In this document: positions 63,304-64,000 of the stretch, piece by piece | Layout: every line of letters starts with the position of its first letter | Numbering within the stretch: the first letter of the stretch is position 1 | Source of the DNA: Atopsyche davidsoni | Lineage: Eukaryota; Arthropoda; Insecta; Trichoptera; Hydrobiosidae | DNA: 64,000 nt | Assembly: GCA_022113835.1 (NCBI GenBank) | Contig: JAILWY010000020.1 | Coordinates: 2,294,001 to 2,358,000 of the forward strand | Reading direction: 5' to 3' | Program-made: the position numbers and the translations under genes | The notes under the pieces: model-generated | The model's input: the letters and a program-made list of their open reading frames with translations, nothing else | Databases searched by the model: none | Told to the model about the DNA's origin: nothing

Positions 63304-64000
63304 TTAGCTGGCGCGGGGTCCCAACTTCCGTAAGCAGTTCAGGCCCTGTTCGTTGTATTCCTGCCGGGAGATCCAAAAAGTGTCGCGATCCTTCATGACG
63401 TCGGCCAGCACAGCGCCGCCGATGAATACCATGTCCTTGCGCATGGGAGGGTCTTCGATGCGGATCTTGAACTTGGACAGCTTCTCGGTGTCGTTCTTGA
63501 GCACGCGCTCCAGGTACAGCTGCTTGATCTCTCTCTCGAGGCGCGAGGGGAGGCCGGGGTACATGGTGGAGCCCCCGGACAGCACGATGTGCCTGTACAG
63601 CTCCTTGCGAATGTCAATGTCCGCAGCCTGGATGGTGGAGAACACCAGCTCTGCGATGCCCTGCCCTTCCACGTTGATCAGGTGAGGCTGAAAGAGAACT
63701 TCAGGCGCCTCAAAGCGCTCTCCGCCCACTTTTAGTACGCGTCCATCTGGCAGCACGTAGGGCTCCACGAGAACGGTGGTTTCGAGAGCGAGTCGCTGCT
63801 CTTGTTCAAGGTTGTAACCGACGTAGCAGAGCTTCTCCTTCATGATGCGCACGGTTTCAAAGTCAGCAGAATGGTTGAAGGCGTATCCCCGCAGCAGGAG
63901 CAGCTTGATGAGGTAGCGGGTGATGTCCCGGCCGGCGATGTCCAGGCGGCGGGTGAGATGCGGAAGGGAGAACTCCTCGTAGACGGGGCAGATGTGGGTG
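63304..64000 (-). CDS. Arp2: actin-related protein 2, C-terminal part (cut by window edge)
   Basis: The frame is open from the window edge to the TAA at 63304 (232 codons), with no intron in this part. It begins at the [20 protein letters not shown] segment and includes [13 protein letters not shown], the Arp2-type [20 protein letters not shown] and LINVEG motifs, the nucleotide-binding [18 protein letters not shown] loop, and [14 protein letters not shown] near the end. Arp2 is about 390-400 residues, so some 160 residues and any introns lie beyond the window. With Arp3 it forms the actin-like pair of the Arp2/3 complex, which nucleates branched actin filaments. The last 20 residues diverge from vertebrate Arp2. 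Gene identity is near certain; the first base belongs to a split codon. Confidence 0.96.
   Translation of the reverse strand, partial: THICPVYEEFSLPHLTRRLDIAGRDITRYLIKLLLLRGYAFNHSADFETVRIMKEKLCYVGYNLEQEQRLALETTVLVEPYVLPDGRVLKVGGERFEAPEVLFQPHLINVEGQGIAELVFSTIQAADIDIRKELYRHIVLSGGSTMYPGLPSRLEREIKQLYLERVLKNDTEKLSKFKIRIEDPPMRKDMVFIGGAVLADVMKDRDTFWISRQEYNEQGLNCLRKLGPRAS

Overview
The window is nuclear DNA from an insect. The genes have many exons with GT..AG introns, the intergenic and intronic sequence is AT-rich, and remnants of LINE, mariner and hAT elements and tRNA-derived SINE-like repeats are scattered through it. A short (TTAGG) run of the common insect telomere type argues weakly against a fly. 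I could not settle the order; Lepidoptera is plausible but unproven.

Layout. 1-15.1 kb is non-coding: a mosaic of transposon remnants (mariner-like 2.56-3.08 kb, hAT-like 6.2-6.66 kb, LINE pieces at 3.1, 8.9, 11.3-12.2 and 15.0 kb), a 170-177-bp tandem array at 8 kb, and several GC-rich islands that could be regulatory. 15.16-20.92 kb (+) carries the eight downstream exons of a large mucin-like, SEA-domain, single-pass membrane protein whose signal-peptide exon is not visible. 21-32 kb is AT-rich and gene-poor, with one clear 225-bp MITE. 32.42-34.55 kb (-) is an intronless LRSAM1-type E3 ubiquitin ligase. 34.6-42.5 kb has no recognisable gene. 42.56-60.05 kb (-) is a complete RabGAP1 gene, which I resolved into 23 coding exons with consistent phases (1,128 codons plus stop). 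60.75-62.70 kb (-) is a complete six-exon ZNF622/Rei1-type 60S biogenesis factor. 63.30-64.00 kb (-) is the 3' part of Arp2, cut by the window edge.

The genes form no operon-like unit. RabGAP1, ZNF622 and Arp2 are packed head-to-tail on the minus strand with about 600-700 bp between neighbours. Their roles (Rab GTPase inactivation, ribosome maturation, branched actin nucleation) and that of LRSAM1 (ubiquitin ligase of the ESCRT pathway) are housekeeping cell biology. I found no bacterial-type system, CRISPR array, rRNA or convincing new multi-gene system. The observations most worth checking are the SEA protein with its six LPxG[F/Y]K repeats, a probable GC-AG intron and a distant last exon in RabGAP1, two well-delimited non-autonomous transposons with target-site duplications, and a pair of identical GCCATCTTGGAA motifs next to G/C homopolymers.
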